Shown here in pieces: positions 1 through 11,231 of a stretch of 64,000 nucleotides of DNA. Both the position numbers and the translations under genes were made by a program. The stretch spans positions 30,513 through 94,512 of the forward strand of contig QCHZ01000007.1 in the NCBI GenBank assembly GCA_003216955.1, in the 5' to 3' direction. This DNA is from Prochlorococcus sp. AG-402-I21. GTDB taxonomy: Bacteria > Cyanobacteriota > Cyanobacteriia > PCC-6307 > Cyanobiaceae. Position 1 is the stretch's first letter; every line of letters begins with the position of its first letter. The notes under the pieces are model-generated. The model did not search any database. It had not been told where the DNA came from and worked only from the letters and a program-made list of their open reading frames with translations.

Positions 1-153
1 CCAACCCAAAAGACCATTAGTCAGTTGATTCGAAGGTTTTGGAGGAATATTCTCTATATCTTTTATACTTTCTTTCTCATTAAAATTTGATCTAATGAGA
101 TTATTAGTCTCATATTCAAATGAATTATTATCTTTTCCTTTTTCTTCTTTCAT
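1..153 (-). CDS. N-terminal fragment of an unknown protein, cut by window edge
   Basis: An open frame runs from an ATG at 153 leftwards to base 1 with no stop, giving 51 residues that begin MKEEKGKDNN. The visible part is hydrophilic, rich in Glu, Lys and Asn, and then reaches a PPKPSNQLTNGLLGW stretch. That pattern could be the approach to a membrane segment, but the rest lies outside the window. I do not recognise the family. The frame is kept because it is open throughout and has a plausible ATG. Confidence 0.5.
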   Translation of the reverse strand, partial: MKEEKGKDNNSFEYETNNLIRSNFNEKESIKDIENIPPKPSNQLTNGLLGW

Positions 154-346
154 AACCGAGCTGATCTTTTAGTGAGATAAAATTTGGCTCATTAAAAGAG
201 TATTCTCCTTATAGGCTTAAAGACTAAAAAAAAATAGCATCTAATGCCTTCGAGTATCGATTAAATTTACATAAAAAAACTTCAAGGTTTATTTGTCGAT
301 GCCTTTAATACATTTAAGTGATTTTTATAATCTAGAAATCTTTGGA

Positions 347-538
347 TTAAAGGGGTTTTGGCGAAATTTCTATACTTGAGACGAATTTAGATGCTTCTTC
401 AATGTTATTGCAAAATTTACATGTCCCTAGGTAGCAGCCCAGGTATCTCATGAAAGAGGTTTTCCCTCCTGAAAGTTGATATTCATGAATAGTACCTCCT
501 TGTGGGGTGGCTTTTACTAGTTGAGGTAATGGAGCCAT
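347..538 (-). CDS. Small cysteine-containing protein of unknown function
   Basis: This 63-residue frame starts with ATG (MAPLPQLVKA). Its middle carries GCYLGTCKFCNN, with three cysteines in a C-x5-C-x2-C arrangement that might bind a metal such as zinc, although a fourth ligand is not obvious. There is no signal peptide or membrane segment. It stands alone between A/T-rich spacers. I do not recognise the family; the regular composition and clean ATG start suggest a real small gene of the kind common in picocyanobacteria. Confidence 0.55.
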   Translation of the reverse strand: MAPLPQLVKATPQGGTIHEYQLSGGKTSFMRYLGCYLGTCKFCNNIEEASKFVSSIEISPKPL

Positions 539-663
539 TTAAATTTCATTTTTATATAATTTGCTTTTAATATTGTTTTCTAGCAATAGGTAAATCTACT
601 AAAAAAGGTAAGATATATTAATCTTTAGGTTTCTTTTATTTTCTGTCAAATTATTTTAATTAT

Positions 664-834
664 CTAATCGGTATATCCATCATCATCTTCTGTGTTAATT
701 ATTCTAGGCGTATTCTTCATATGTTCATCCCATGGATGAACATATGAGTCTTTGTCTGAGTATACCTCACTTTTTAACTCTTCTATTAGGTTCTCAAACT
801 GTTTGATGATTCTCTTTAGATTGTCTTTTTGCAT
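664..834 (-). CDS. Small acidic protein of unknown function
   Basis: An ATG at 834 opens a 56-residue frame ending in TAG at 664. The N-terminal half (MQKDNLKRIIKQFENLIEEL) reads as an amphipathic helix or short coiled coil. The C-terminal half is acidic, with a YVHPWDEHMK motif and an EDDDGYTD end. It is soluble by composition. I cannot assign a function. The biased composition with few rare residues supports a true gene. Confidence 0.55.
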   Translation of the reverse strand: MQKDNLKRIIKQFENLIEELKSEVYSDKDSYVHPWDEHMKNTPRIINTEDDDGYTD

Positions 835-1192
835 TTATATAGTTGTGATTAGATAGTTTCTTTATCATATTATAGTTATTATCTTTTGCTGTATATGTCA
901 ACCTTATTAAATCAGCTTATCAACTTTCGCTCAAAATAAATAAATGAATGAATACAAAGAACTTATTAATATTTTATTCAGCTTGTAAATATTGGTTTAA
1001 GCAATAGATTTTTTATTTTAATTTCCAATGTAATTTGTCAATATCTCAAGGATTCACTAGAAAAAATCTCATATGATTCAAATAGTTTGTATTAGATGCT
1101 AATCTGTGATTTATAATTAAAAAGAACAAGTGCTTTCCTTTTTAAGCTGACGTCGACTGACGTTTTGCTTATTAAATATATTCTTATCTATT
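835..1192. other. A/T-rich intergenic spacer before galE
   Basis: I see no convincing frame on either strand in these 358 bases. They separate the divergent small gene (start 834) from galE (start 1193) and so should hold both promoters. The only distinctive feature is a short direct repeat just before galE, listed separately. Confidence 0.5.
1147..1163. promoter_or_regulatory. Direct repeat CTGACGT upstream of galE
   Basis: CTGACGT occurs twice in the same orientation, separated by CGA, so the repeats are 10 bases apart, about one helical turn. The pair lies 30 bases before the galE start and is G/C-rich compared with its surroundings. This spacing suits two subunits binding on one DNA face. 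No known regulator is recognised. Confidence 0.3.
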
Positions 1193-2239
1193 ATGAGAAT
1201 TCTTTTGACTGGTGGTGCAGGATTTATAGGCTCTCATATAGCCTTATTGTTACTTGAGAGGGGTTATGATGTATTAATATTAGATTCTTTTGTTAATAGT
1301 TCATTTAATGTTATCAATAGAATTAAAACTTATTTAGATAATAAAGATTTAAAATATAACTTAAAAATAATAAAAGGTGATATTAGAGATAAAAGAACAG
1401 TAGATAATATATTTTTTGAATCTCTTAAGGAATCTAAACCTATAGAAACTGTTCTACATCTTGCTGGATTGAAATCTGTTTCCGATTCTGTGACTAATCC
1501 TCTTCATTACTGGGATGTAAATGTTGGCGGTACTCTTAATCTTTTACTTACTATGAATGAGTATGAATGTCACTCACTTGTTTTTAGTAGTAGCGCAACA
1601 ATCTATGGTTTAAGTGATTCTATTCCTATGTCAGAAAATCATAATATCTCACCAATAAACCCCTATGGAAAAACTAAGGTAGCAATAGAAAATATGTTTG
1701 ATGATTTATATAAATCTAATAAAAATTTATGGAAAATTTGTTCCTTGCGTTATTTTAATCCAGTTGGTGCGCATCCATCTGGTCTAATTGGTGAAGATCC
1801 AATAGGTATTCCTAATAATCTTTTTCCTTTTATTACTCAAGTAGCAATAGGTAGGAGAACAGTTCTAAATGTTTATGGAGATAATTGGGAAACTAGGGAT
1901 GGTTCAGGTGTCCGTGATTACATTCATATTATTGACTTAGCCCAAGGTCATTTGGCCTCAATTGATTATTTAAATTCCAATGAATCATGTTTGGAATTTA
2001 TTAATTTAGGCTCTGGTAAAGGGTACTCTGTATTTCAGATAATTAGTCAATTCGAGTTATCGACAGGTTGTCAAATTCCATTTGACATTCAAAGCAGAAG
2101 AGATGGTGATGTTGGTGTATGTTACGCAGATATTTCAAAAGCTAAGAAGTTATTAGGTTGGGCTCCAAAGAAATCACTTGAAGAGATTTGTTTAGATGGA
2201 TGGAATTGGCAGATAAAAAATCCGAATGGTTATACTTAA
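1193..2239 (+). CDS. galE: UDP-glucose 4-epimerase
   Basis: The 348-residue protein is a short-chain dehydrogenase of the extended GalE type, which interconverts UDP-glucose and UDP-galactose in the cytoplasm for surface polysaccharide and lipid glycosylation. The NAD-binding loop TGGAGFIGSH is at residues 6-15. The catalytic serine region SSSATIYG is near 130 and the YGKTK (YxxxK) motif near 158. The sugar-binding part contains RYFNPVGAHPSG and the RDYIHIIDLA stretch typical of GalE. Length and motifs are complete. It stands alone on its strand, with an unusual direct repeat just upstream. Related epimerases acting on other UDP-sugars cannot be excluded. Confidence 0.93.
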   Translation: MRILLTGGAGFIGSHIALLLLERGYDVLILDSFVNSSFNVINRIKTYLDNKDLKYNLKIIKGDIRDKRTVDNIFFESLKESKPIETVLHLAGLKSVSDSVTNPLHYWDVNVGGTLNLLLTMNEYECHSLVFSSSATIYGLSDSIPMSENHNISPINPYGKTKVAIENMFDDLYKSNKNLWKICSLRYFNPVGAHPSGLIGEDPIGIPNNLFPFITQVAIGRRTVLNVYGDNWETRDGSGVRDYIHIIDLAQGHLASIDYLNSNESCLEFINLGSGKGYSVFQIISQFELSTGCQIPFDIQSRRDGDVGVCYADISKAKKLLGWAPKKSLEEICLDGWNWQIKNPNGYT

Positions 2240-2339
2240 TTTGATGATTTTGAAAAGTACACCCCTCATACCCTTTTCTTTTATTAAATGTAAAACGAGT
2301 CTGTATTTATAAAAACAAGTAAAAATCAGAGGCTTTTTT

Positions 2340-2385
2340 TGTGGAGGGAGTGAAGATTTGTAATTCCGACCTTCGGGTTATGAGC
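2340..2385 (-). pseudogene. Decayed partial copy of initiator tRNA-Met (3' half)
   Basis: Bases 2364-2385 match 2605-2626 of the intact tRNA-fMet exactly over 22 bases. A second identical 9-base block (2352-2360 versus 2593-2601) lies at the same 241-base offset. Similarity fades through the acceptor end with one indel, and a trace of the flanking terminator (AGGCTT) may continue to its left. Homology stops abruptly at the 5' edge of the anticodon loop. Only the 3' half is therefore present, and it cannot form a tRNA. Such half copies are what tRNA-targeting integrases leave behind. The rest of the 2240-2580 spacer has no convincing gene. Confidence 0.8.
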
Positions 2386-2548
2386 AGTGTGATATTCCGT
2401 CAAATCCCTTGGTATGACTAGGTTACGTTTTGGGAGTGTACATGGAAAAGTGATCATTTTTTTTATTTCACCTAAGCAACCCATATCACTTGTAGGCTGC
2501 TGTTTTTATCTTTATACTTATTCAAAATTATTTATAAATAAAAGCATT

Positions 2549-2573
2549 AAAAAAGCCTGCAATAGCAGGCTTC
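2549..2573 (-). terminator. Rho-independent terminator of tRNA-fMet
   Basis: An 8-base-pair hairpin, AAGCCTGC with GCAGGCTT and a 4-base loop, is followed on the minus strand by a run of T residues. It lies directly downstream of the tRNA 3' end, as expected for its transcription terminator. Confidence 0.8.
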
Positions 2574-2580
2574 TTTGAAT

Positions 2581-2657
<77 letters not shown>

Positions 2658-2709
2658 AAGTTTTAGAAGCATACATCTTTATGTGACGTAAAATACTAGT
2701 TTGTTTGCG

Positions 2710-3672
2710 TTAGGGGATCTTTAATTCTCCTTCAACTTCTATATAGATACCTGGCTTTTTCTGAAGGATGGTTTCATCTAGTTCTTCAATCGCTGATGGA
2801 GTGATCCATTCGAGTTGTCGAAGAAGATGTATTGCCACTGCATGCTTTGCTCTTTTTGATCCATCTTCAACCTTTATTGATAGTCCAATACCTTCCCCGA
2901 GAAGGCCAATGCATTGAATACCTTCACTTCCACCTTTGCTGATAATTTGATTGTGCCCTCTTTTTATTAGTTCCGAATCAAAATAGCCCTCTCCAGCAAT
3001 AAGGTCTGGATGGGTTGTCATTGCACGAGTAATTTTTTCAAATTCAGGTTGGTCAGATCTAGATAAATGAGCATATAAAACTGCCATTTGAGATAAACGC
3101 AAAAGTAATGTTGGAGCACCACAGTCATCTCTTTCAGCAATTAATTCTTCGGCTGGTATTTTTAGTAACTCCGAGACTCTCCTGAAAATTTCTTTCTGCA
3201 GTGGATGATGACCCATTAAATAGCTATCCAGTTCCCAGTTCATTTTTTTGCAGGTTGCGAGAAATGCTGAATGCTTTCCTGAGCAATTATGTTGAAGTTT
3301 GCTTTCTCTATTTTGAGGTGTTGGGCATTTCAGCTCTTTTATATCTATATCTGCATTCCAAAGGAGTTTGAATGCTGTTCTAGCTTGAACTGATGATCCA
3401 CTATGAGAACCACATGCCAGCGCTAAGGCTTTACTATCTAAATTATATTTTTCCGATGCTCCACTTGTAAGGAAAGGCAATGCTTGGAAAGGTTTTAATG
3501 CTGATCGTATGAAAGTTTCATATTCACATGATCCTGCTTGCATTAATGTCCTTCCTTTCGTATCACATATTGATGCGTGGGCTCTATGAATTGATTCAAC
3601 ACTTGAACCTCTTTTTACTAGAACCTTTAAAGAATTCTTTCCATGATTTGAAAAATTGTTTTGTAGATTCAT
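2710..3672 (-). CDS. Asparaginase-like protein (asparaginase II family, Pfam PF06089)
   Basis: The 320-residue protein belongs to the family typified by Rhizobium thermolabile L-asparaginase, unrelated in fold to E. coli AnsA/AnsB. Conserved parts visible are RSALKPFQALP near residue 57, ACGSHSG near 86, the NCSGKHSAFL stretch near 128 and DDCGAPT near 182. These hold the Ser, Lys and Cys residues used by this family. The likely reaction is L-asparagine to aspartate and ammonia in the cytoplasm; this is inferred from the family. It is the last gene of a four-gene minus-strand run, 3 bases after the CGLD27-like gene. Confidence 0.8.
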   Translation of the reverse strand: MNLQNNFSNHGKNSLKVLVKRGSSVESIHRAHASICDTKGRTLMQAGSCEYETFIRSALKPFQALPFLTSGASEKYNLDSKALALACGSHSGSSVQARTAFKLLWNADIDIKELKCPTPQNRESKLQHNCSGKHSAFLATCKKMNWELDSYLMGHHPLQKEIFRRVSELLKIPAEELIAERDDCGAPTLLLRLSQMAVLYAHLSRSDQPEFEKITRAMTTHPDLIAGEGYFDSELIKRGHNQIISKGGSEGIQCIGLLGEGIGLSIKVEDGSKRAKHAVAIHLLRQLEWITPSAIEELDETILQKKPGIYIEVEGELKIP

Positions 3673-3675
3673 GTA

Positions 3676-4173
3676 TCAATTCAATCCTGAAAGTATAAAT
3701 AAAAATGAAGATATTATAACTGAAGATAATAGTATTATTATTACTTCTAAATGATTTAAAATTGGTTTGATTTGGTGTTGAGCTATAAGTAAATCTTTTG
3801 CTCTCCAATCAATTGGTTTTTCCCATATCTGGCCATCATACCATCCAGATTCTTCATATTCAATGTTTTCAGAATTGAGCCGTTTATATATGTATACCCA
3901 ACTTAACCATTGCCTGATTAGTAATAATATAGGAAACGCAAGAGATGCAGTGAAGCTTATAAACAATAGTTCAAAAATGTTGTTTTTGAGGTAATCACTT
4001 CCATAGGATATTGTTAAACTAACTGGCGTAACAAATAACCAACTAAAGATTAACTTCCTATAGAAAATACTCCTTTCTAAAAAAGGCCAGGAGATTATCC
4101 ATGAATTTCTAATGCTATTAAATTCATTTAATGGCCTTTGGTTTAAAGGCACAGGACATATTGTTTTATTCAT
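3676..4173 (-). CDS. CGLD27-like membrane protein (DUF1230)
   Basis: The 165-residue protein resembles CGLD27, a protein conserved in cyanobacteria, algae and plants. The N-terminus CPVPLNQRPLNEF and the SWIISWPF segment match the family pattern. Two hydrophobic segments, around residues 42-58 and 68-88, and a third at the C-terminus suggest a membrane location, probably thylakoid or plasma membrane. An ESGWYDGQIWEKP motif sits in the hydrophilic loop. Function is poorly known; the plant protein has been linked to iron or high-light acclimation. Its ATG overlaps the end of rsfS by 8 bases, so translation is probably coupled. Confidence 0.75.
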   Translation of the reverse strand: MNKTICPVPLNQRPLNEFNSIRNSWIISWPFLERSIFYRKLIFSWLFVTPVSLTISYGSDYLKNNIFELLFISFTASLAFPILLLIRQWLSWVYIYKRLNSENIEYEESGWYDGQIWEKPIDWRAKDLLIAQHQIKPILNHLEVIIILLSSVIISSFLFILSGLN

Positions 4174-4546
4174 CCATTAATGCTGTTAATTTATTATTTA
4201 TAAAATTATGAATAATTCCATTGCTCCAGAATGATTCTAAATCATAGAATTTTCTTTCGTTAGATTGAAAAACATTAATTATTAGATCTCCATAATCTAA
4301 TAGTGCCCATTTTGCCTCATTTATACCTTCCTTTCGAAGAGGAAGTAGATCTGCTTCCTCTCTGAGTGTCTTTTCTACATTGTTAATGATTGCTCTTACT
4401 TGAACATCGGAAAGTCCTTCAGTAATTAATATCCAATCAGCTATAGATGACACTTCATCAATTTTTAAAAGTTTTATATCACCAGCTTTTCTATCATCGC
4501 AAGCAACTGCAGCTAATTCAACTAACCTACTACTATCCATAAACAT
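4166..4546 (-). CDS. rsfS: Ribosomal silencing factor RsfS
   Basis: This is a RsfS/Iojap family protein. It binds ribosomal protein uL14 and blocks joining of the subunits when nutrients are low. The core pattern is present: LVELAAVACDDRKAGDIKLL, then VSSIADWILITEGLSDVQVRAI, and LLDYGDLIINVF near the end. The open frame extends further upstream, but that part lies inside DUF3318. I chose the ATG at 4546, which has a GAG five bases ahead; a second ATG two codons later (4540) is also possible. It overlaps both neighbours slightly, so the operon is translationally coupled. Confidence 0.88.
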   Translation of the reverse strand: MFMDSSRLVELAAVACDDRKAGDIKLLKIDEVSSIADWILITEGLSDVQVRAIINNVEKTLREEADLLPLRKEGINEAKWALLDYGDLIINVFQSNERKFYDLESFWSNGIIHNFINNKLTALMDE

Positions 4547-5168
4547 TTTCACTCGTAACTGATTTTTGTGACCCTTCTTGAGCTGCCATTTCTGCGCGAG
4601 CTCTTTCAGCACTCTTTCTTAGTGCTTCTAATCTATCTTCATAGAAAGTACGCTTTTTTTTCTTTCTAGATTTTTCAACTAAATCTTTTAATGCACCACC
4701 AAGACTCTTGTAAGCATTTGGAACGCTATATCCAAATCTGCAGGCTAAATCGATAGCTCTCTCATCAGCCGATATCGCATCTTGCAGTCGTTTTTCTGAA
4801 TTATTTTTTAAGTAAAGCCTATAACCTGCAAAACCTGACAAGCCAAGTGCCATTAAAAGTAGCAATCCATCTTGAACCCATAATTCTCCAATAGCACCAC
4901 CTAGACCTATTGCAAGAGCGGCCATTTCCCAGCCATCTCTTGGGATGGTGTCATTTTGAATGCGTCCCACTTCATGCCAAAACAATAGATTCCTGTGATC
5001 TTGAGCTAAATAGTCCCATTGCTCAAGGTCAACTTGAATCTCGACTTCATCTCGCCCAATTTCTTCAAGCGTGATTAGAGGAGGATCAATGGCTGCTGCG
5101 GCTTCAATGAATACCCAGCTTTGGTTTTCTGGTGGCAGCAGCCCTTTAAGGCGCTGTAGTTCGCTCAT
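4533..5168 (-). CDS. DUF3318 membrane protein
   Basis: The 211-residue protein matches the cyanobacterial DUF3318 family. Visible features are an N-terminal region with LPPENQSWVFIEAAAAIDPP, a WDYLAQDHRNLLFWHEVGRIQ stretch, a hydrophobic pair around residues 82-117 that probably spans the membrane, and a basic C-terminal tail with a KSRKKKKR cluster and a helical charged end. Its HEVGR is not a full zinc-protease motif. Function is unknown. It heads the operon with rsfS, the CGLD27-like gene and the asparaginase-like gene, and diverges from carB. Confidence 0.8.
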   Translation of the reverse strand: MSELQRLKGLLPPENQSWVFIEAAAAIDPPLITLEEIGRDEVEIQVDLEQWDYLAQDHRNLLFWHEVGRIQNDTIPRDGWEMAALAIGLGGAIGELWVQDGLLLLMALGLSGFAGYRLYLKNNSEKRLQDAISADERAIDLACRFGYSVPNAYKSLGGALKDLVEKSRKKKKRTFYEDRLEALRKSAERARAEMAAQEGSQKSVTSENVYG

Positions 5169-5288
5169 ACTCTTTGTTTCTTGTTCGGAAAGTTAGTTAA
5201 ACTTTAATGGTAGTTTGCCGATCTAGACAGTAGATGATAAACAGATACCTAGAATGCGTGACATAAATGAAGTTTACAAGAAATTCAA

Positions 5289-8603
<3,315 letters not shown>

Positions 8604-8624
8604 GCTTTTTTTACTAATTGTTTA

Positions 8625-8666
8625 AATTAATAATATTTTGAATTTACATTTAAAATATTATTAATT
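8625..8666 (+). terminator. A/T-only hairpin after carB
   Basis: A perfect 15-base inverted repeat (8625-8639 with 8652-8666, loop 12) made only of A and T lies 21 bases after the carB stop. It may end carB transcription, but without G/C pairs the call is tentative. Confidence 0.4.
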
Positions 8667-8825
8667 TTGTTGATTTGATTTACTTAAATTGTTAAATATA
8701 TATTTTAAATACATTTTTTCTCCTCCTTCTTTATCGCTTTAGGCAAAGCTCTATTACTACCTGATTAAAAATTCACCTTTTTTTCAAATAAAGACATACA
8801 ATTATGTTCTTGCTTGATAATTGGA

Positions 8826-9932
8826 ATGACCGCAACAGCTTCTTCTTCACCAAAACTAAGAGTTGATACACGCGGAACTAATGAGTTGCCGCCACATTTA
8901 GATGAAAACCTTTTAACCCCTCGTTTTTACGTAACCGAATTCAAAAAAGCAGCTAAGACAGAATTAACTGATGCCCGCGAAGAGTTTGAAGCAATGCTTT
9001 CAGAAATGAAAGCAGATTATAACTGTACTCATTTTGATAGAAAGGCAAGTTTAGATAGATTGCAAGAATTGCCTCAGAAGGCAAAAGAGACTTACGAGAG
9101 TTATTTAGTTAGATCAGTAATATCAGAGTTTTCTGGATTCCTACTCTTTAAGGAGATTTCAAATCGTTTAAAGAAAGAGGGAAATAGAGATCTTGGCAAA
9201 CTATTTCAGTTTTTAGCTAGAGACGAAGCCAGACATGCAGGTTTTCTTAGCAGAGCATTAGTTGCAGAGGGGATTGAAGTTGATCTCCCTCATTTAGGGG
9301 GAAAAAGAGCAGCGACTTGGTTCCCAATTAGTTGGGTAATTTATTCAGTGTATCTTTCAGAAAAAATTGGGTATTGGAGATACATCTTGATGGATAGGCA
9401 CCTTAAGGCTAATCCAGATCAGGCTTTTGCTCCGCTTTTTGATTTCTTTGAACCATGGTGTCAAGACGAGAACAGACATGGTGATTGTTTTACAGTGATG
9501 ATGAGATGTTGGCCAGGAATTACCAAAGGATTTAGAGGCAAGTTATTAAGTCGTTTCTTCTTGTGGAGTGTTTTCCTTACTCACACTTTGACAGTTTGTG
9601 AAAGAGGTGAGTTTTATGAATTGCTTGGTATTGATCCAAAGGAATTTGATGAGGAAGTTATAAAAAGAACAAATCACACATCTAAAAACGCCTTCCCTTG
9701 GGTTTTTAATCTTGATGACAATAAATTTTGGGATTTGAGAAATAAAATTATTGAATCTTTCAGAGCATTTGTAAGTGCTAAAGGTTTAACAAAACCAGTT
9801 AAATTTGTTAAATTTGCTACTTTAATATTTAAGCAATTTGCGCTTCCAATGGAGAAGACAAATGCATTGAGATATGATAAAAATGTGAATTTTACGGGTC
9901 AAGATATTTTAAATTTTTGGACAGATAAGTAA
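8826..9932 (+). CDS. acsF: Mg-protoporphyrin IX monomethyl ester oxidative cyclase (aerobic)
   Basis: This is AcsF/ChlE, the di-iron oxygenase that forms ring E of chlorophyll. It uses O2 and electrons supplied by reduced ferredoxin. The two iron-binding motifs are RDEARHAGF (near residue 133) and DENRHGDCF (near 215). The N-terminus TPRFYVTEFKKAAK fits the family. I chose the ATG at 8826; a TTG four codons earlier is in frame but less likely. Length (368 residues) is normal. It ends 15 bases from a convergent 2Fe-2S ferredoxin gene, which may be functionally related. Confidence 0.96.
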   Translation: MTATASSSPKLRVDTRGTNELPPHLDENLLTPRFYVTEFKKAAKTELTDAREEFEAMLSEMKADYNCTHFDRKASLDRLQELPQKAKETYESYLVRSVISEFSGFLLFKEISNRLKKEGNRDLGKLFQFLARDEARHAGFLSRALVAEGIEVDLPHLGGKRAATWFPISWVIYSVYLSEKIGYWRYILMDRHLKANPDQAFAPLFDFFEPWCQDENRHGDCFTVMMRCWPGITKGFRGKLLSRFFLWSVFLTHTLTVCERGEFYELLGIDPKEFDEEVIKRTNHTSKNAFPWVFNLDDNKFWDLRNKIIESFRAFVSAKGLTKPVKFVKFATLIFKQFALPMEKTNALRYDKNVNFTGQDILNFWTDK

Positions 9933-9947
9933 AACTATTTAGATAAA

Positions 9948-10334
9948 TTAAATATCAAATGGATTGCCGGCTTGTGTCTCCAATCCTTTGAAATATTTTC
10001 CAAATTGAGCGTTATATACTTCGTCCTCATCTTGTGTCACGCATTCTAATGGTCCAATAGCTTTTGAAACGCATAACAAACCGTAACCCTTATCCCTCAT
10101 CTCTTTTGATAGACCAATACAAGCTTGTTGATCCATTTTTCCTGAAATTATTTTAACTGCGCATTCTGAACAACATCCATTTCTGCAAGAGAATGGCAAT
10201 GTGTCTCCGATAATTTGTCCATGTTCGTCTTTTGATTCAAAATTTCTCAATATGTACTCACCTTCAGGGACATCAAAAGTATATGTTTTTCCCTCCTGTT
10301 GATGATGGATAGTTATCTGGTGAATTGGTTTCAT
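9948..10334 (-). CDS. 2Fe-2S ferredoxin with C-terminal extension (FdC2-like)
   Basis: The 128-residue protein is a plant-type ferredoxin. The cluster ligands lie in CRNGCCSECAVK, with the fourth cysteine in GLLCVSKAIG about 37 residues later. Unlike photosynthetic PetF (about 97 residues) it has an N-terminal QEGKTYTFDVPEGEYIL region without the usual CxxAxAC spacing, and a C-terminal tail of about 28 residues ending AGNPFDI. This layout resembles the FdC2 class. FdC2 in plants has been connected to chlorophyll synthesis. It lies back-to-back with acsF and 7 bases after the next minus-strand gene, so the two are probably co-transcribed. Confidence 0.82.
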   Translation of the reverse strand: MKPIHQITIHHQQEGKTYTFDVPEGEYILRNFESKDEHGQIIGDTLPFSCRNGCCSECAVKIISGKMDQQACIGLSKEMRDKGYGLLCVSKAIGPLECVTQDEDEVYNAQFGKYFKGLETQAGNPFDI

Positions 10335-10341
10335 TGAATAT

Positions 10342-10677
10342 CTATTTCGGCGGTGTTATATCTCTTCTTTCTGGAGGTTCAGGGGGCTGACTTGCATGTT
10401 GCCAAAGCTCTTCAATATCTAATGTTTTGGTTAATCTTTCTCCACCAAATCGAAGTTTTAACCAAGCAATCGTTGTTGAATCTTCCGCTATAACTGCTTC
10501 ATAACCTTCTTCTTCAGTGATTTTGAATTTGTTAACTAATGAAGAATTTAAGAACCACATAGGATAGTCCGCACCTTTGCGACTCCTTCTCTCATGAAAC
10601 GATTCTCTTAATTGTCCATTACCCTGTAATTGACCTTCTGGGGCTAGAAGAACATTTAGGGTTTGGGTCTCCGACAT
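10342..10677 (-). CDS. Conserved hypothetical protein upstream of the ferredoxin gene
   Basis: This 111-residue soluble protein starts with ATG (MSETQTLNVLLAPEG). A middle segment reads YPMWFLNSSLVNKFKITEEE and TTIAWLKLRFGGERLTKTLD, suggesting a small mixed alpha/beta domain. The last 20 residues are proline-rich (PPEPPERRDITPPK) and probably disordered. It has no membrane segment or cofactor motif. It sits 7 bases before the extended ferredoxin and probably forms an operon with it. I do not recognise a named family. Confidence 0.7.
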   Translation of the reverse strand: MSETQTLNVLLAPEGQLQGNGQLRESFHERRSRKGADYPMWFLNSSLVNKFKITEEEGYEAVIAEDSTTIAWLKLRFGGERLTKTLDIEELWQHASQPPEPPERRDITPPK

Positions 10678-10751
10678 TATTTAAGAATCAAAAATGGTCT
10701 TGATCTTAGGCGTGATATTTCCTAGGACCTTAATCAGATAACTTTAGTAAA

Positions 10752-10824
10752 AGGAATTACTTAGACGGAGATAGTTTGATAGATCTTCACAAGATTTTCT
10801 TGATTATCTGTAAGTAATATTCCT
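10752..10824. ncRNA. Possible structured element or small RNA
   Basis: These 73 bases contain nested inverted repeats. AGGAATTACTTA pairs with TAAGTA-AT-ATTCCT (a 2-base bulge), AGATA pairs with TATCT inside it, and ATCTT-cac-AAGAT forms the tip. The result is one long hairpin with internal loops, in the spacer before the minus-strand gene that starts at 10677. It could be a 5' leader structure or an independent small RNA. The direction of transcription is unknown. Confidence 0.3.
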
Positions 10825-10876
10825 AATTATTTAAAAGGTCTATATATAAGGTTTTTCTTAATTGATAATTAATTAT

Positions 10877-11095
10877 TTAAGCCTCTTTTTTGGGTGCCTC
10901 AGACTTTGCTTTTAGAGCCTCAGCTTCTGCTGCTTTCTTAGCTTCTTCAAAATCAATTCTGTTTTGTAGTTGCCCTGATGCTCTCATCCAATCATTAACA
11001 CTAGCTTCCTTGCCAGCAGCTTCACATTCCTCTTGATACTTCAAGAATGGATACCAATGATGAGTTGCATTCTTGGAATCTGTAAAATTAGTCAA
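10877..11095 (-). CDS. Small helical protein of unknown function
   Basis: This 72-residue frame starts with ATG. The first half reads HHWYPFLKYQEECEAAGKEA and NDWMRASGQLQNRIDF; the second half is a Lys/Ala/Glu-rich helix (EEAKKAAEAEALKAKSEA) ending PKKEA. It is soluble and strongly charged and has no signal peptide. The tail resembles a flexible linker or coiled coil. I do not recognise a function. It is flanked by spacers on both sides and is probably transcribed alone. Confidence 0.65.
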   Translation of the reverse strand: MTNFTDSKNATHHWYPFLKYQEECEAAGKEASVNDWMRASGQLQNRIDFEEAKKAAEAEALKAKSEAPKKEA

Positions 11096-11231
11096 TTTCT
11101 TAAGTATTCAATGAATTAATTATCGCATCATATTTTCTTCTTTTGGCAGCATATTAATTTTTTATAGTAATAGTTCAAACCTTTGCAGTACTTATTACTG
11201 TTAGTTCGTTTTGAATAGAAATCTGATTTTT

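Noticed and set aside
2340..2385. A second working tRNA-Met gene
   Set aside because: Only the 3' half is present, the acceptor end is mutated and the 5' half has no counterpart, so no cloverleaf can form.
3596..3808. 70-residue minus-strand frame
   Set aside because: It overlaps the asparaginase-like and CGLD27-like genes in another frame and has a meaningless Phe/Ser/Asn-rich sequence.
9948..10334. Main photosynthetic ferredoxin PetF
   Set aside because: The cysteine spacing and the long C-terminal tail differ from PetF; an FdC2-like type fits better.
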